DNA of 64,000 bases, from positions 1 through 64,000 of the forward strand of contig NZ_CAJZAG010000009.1 of the NCBI RefSeq assembly GCF_914271485.1. Reading direction: 5' to 3'. This DNA is from Cupriavidus pampae. GTDB lineage: Bacteria > Pseudomonadota > Gammaproteobacteria > Burkholderiales > Burkholderiaceae. Of the stretch, positions 63,477-64,000 are shown piece by piece (positions within the stretch are counted from its first letter, which is position 1; the number at the start of each line of letters is the position of its first letter). The notes below the pieces were generated by a model. It was not told the origin of the DNA. It did not search any database and worked only from the letters and a program-made list of their open reading frames with translations. A program made the translations under genes and the position numbers.

Positions 63477-63497
63477 TTATTGCTTCGGGGGCAATAA
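63477..63497. promoter_or_regulatory. probable LysR operator in front of the efflux operon
   Basis: TTATTGC (63477-63483) and GCAATAA (63491-63497) are exact inverted complements seven bases apart. The element lies 24 bases upstream of the LysR start and about 165 bases before the efflux adaptor gene. Confidence 0.55.
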
Positions 63498-63660
63498 GCC
63501 GTTGGCGCAACTTGCAACAGGCGCCATTTTATACCGATGGGACGGCAGGTTGATGCGACCATTCTTCTAAATCAGGCAATAAAGTTAGCCAGATTTGGGG
63601 CTGGAAGCAGGTGCGGAGCGGGGGCAGACTGCCATCCATTCCATCTTTGCTCCACGACGC

Positions 63661-64000
63661 ATGAACCCCCTCAAGACGCACCACATCGCAGCCGCCGCGG
63701 CTGCCATCGCGGTGATCGGCACCGGCAGTGTCCTTTGGAGACATGGCTCCGAAGCCCACGCCACGCCCGCCGCCACGCTCCCCACCGTCAAGTACCAGCC
63801 GGCCTTGCAACGGTCGGTGTCGGACTCGCAGGACTACACGGGGCGCCTCGAAGCGGTCGACGTCGTAGACGTCCGTCCGCGGGTGCCCGGCACGCTGCTG
63901 ACGGTGCATATCAAGGATGGCCAGCATGTCCGCCAGGGCGAGCTGCTGTTCTCGATCGACCCCGCGCCGTTCGAGACTCAGGTGCGTCAGGCGCAGGCCA
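63661..64000 (+). CDS. RND efflux periplasmic adaptor (membrane fusion protein), 5' part
   Basis: An open frame from ATG 63661 runs off the window (113 codons seen). It has an N-terminal membrane segment (about 8-24) and then an HlyD/AcrA-type biotinyl-lipoyl-like domain with DYTGRLEAVDVVDVRPRVPG (about 59-78) and LLTVHIKDGQHVRQGELLFS (about 80-99) and IDPAPFETQVRQAQA. It is the first gene of a probable RND pump operon whose transporter and outer-membrane genes would lie beyond 64000. The divergent LysR gene is its likely regulator. Confidence 0.85.
   Translation, partial: MNPLKTHHIAAAAAAIAVIGTGSVLWRHGSEAHATPAATLPTVKYQPALQRSVSDSQDYTGRLEAVDVVDVRPRVPGTLLTVHIKDGQHVRQGELLFSIDPAPFETQVRQAQA

Overview
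The window looks like accessory chromosome or megaplasmid DNA of a high-GC betaproteobacterium of the Burkholderiaceae, most likely Cupriavidus or a close relative. This is inferred from gene content and not from a database comparison. Support comes from four separate Bug-type tripartite tricarboxylate receptors without their TctAB membrane partners, a large set of LysR regulators (five in the window, plus IclR, LacI, TetR and two AraC types), an RpoD-type sigma factor lying away from any dnaG gene, and many small catabolic operons each next to its own regulator. I found no tRNA, rRNA or CRISPR array.

Layout. 1-2135: the end of an IS21-family element, a truncated reading frame, an unrecognised gene and a decayed short-chain dehydrogenase, that is, a scarred border. 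2423-6151: a tight three-gene set of free-standing adenylation enzyme, free-standing carrier protein and tandem alpha/beta hydrolase with non-serine nucleophile elbows. It is visibly less GC-rich than the rest and its product is unknown. 6201-14904: an apparent N-acyl (D-)amino acid locus (MFS carrier, aspartoacylase-family deacylase, Bug receptor, D-aminoacylase) with two divergent LysR genes, an MBL-fold hydrolase, a DUF4260 membrane protein and a tautomerase remnant. 14948-18642: phosphonoacetate use (GlpT/UhpT-like carrier, phosphonoacetate hydrolase, divergent LysR). 18701-20345: a short methionyl-tRNA synthetase behind an attenuator-like leader.

20491-26553: a sugar or sugar-acid ABC importer with an L-arabonate dehydratase-like IlvD/Edd enzyme and a FadR-type palindrome in the promoter region. 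26733-33113: an IclR gene divergent from a six-gene operon (CaiB CoA-transferase, 3-mercaptopropionate-type thiol dioxygenase, crotonase-fold enzyme, Bug receptor, AhpD-like protein, adenylosuccinate-lyase-superfamily enzyme) closed by a strong terminator; I propose an organosulfur acid pathway. 33136-36849: MmgE/PrpD enzyme with a Bug receptor, then an SGNH hydrolase. 36927-39680: DHA2 efflux pump and SnoaL-like protein divergent from a TetR gene, with three related operator copies between them. 39673-41327: cytochrome b561 and a membrane-anchored catalase-like peroxidase.

41504-44974: NUDIX hydrolase, then a Bug receptor and PEP-mutase/isocitrate-lyase enzyme divergent from a LacI gene with two near-identical operators. 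45015-47769: LysR and a GMC oxidoreductase. 47780-52690: RpoD paralogue with a TTG start, divergent from a CobW-family metallochaperone whose upstream region carries two tandem palindromes, then a beta-carbonic anhydrase and an HD-domain protein. 52809-57103: GlxA/AraC regulator, TonB-dependent siderophore receptor and PiuC-type dioxygenase. 57180-62493: AraC, RidA, alpha/beta hydrolase, SMP-30-like protein, dihaem cytochrome c and a YddG-type exporter. 62521-64000: LysR divergent from an efflux adaptor gene that runs off the window end.

The most promising undescribed items are the adenylation/carrier/tandem-hydrolase set, the methionyl-tRNA synthetase leader and the thiol dioxygenase operon.
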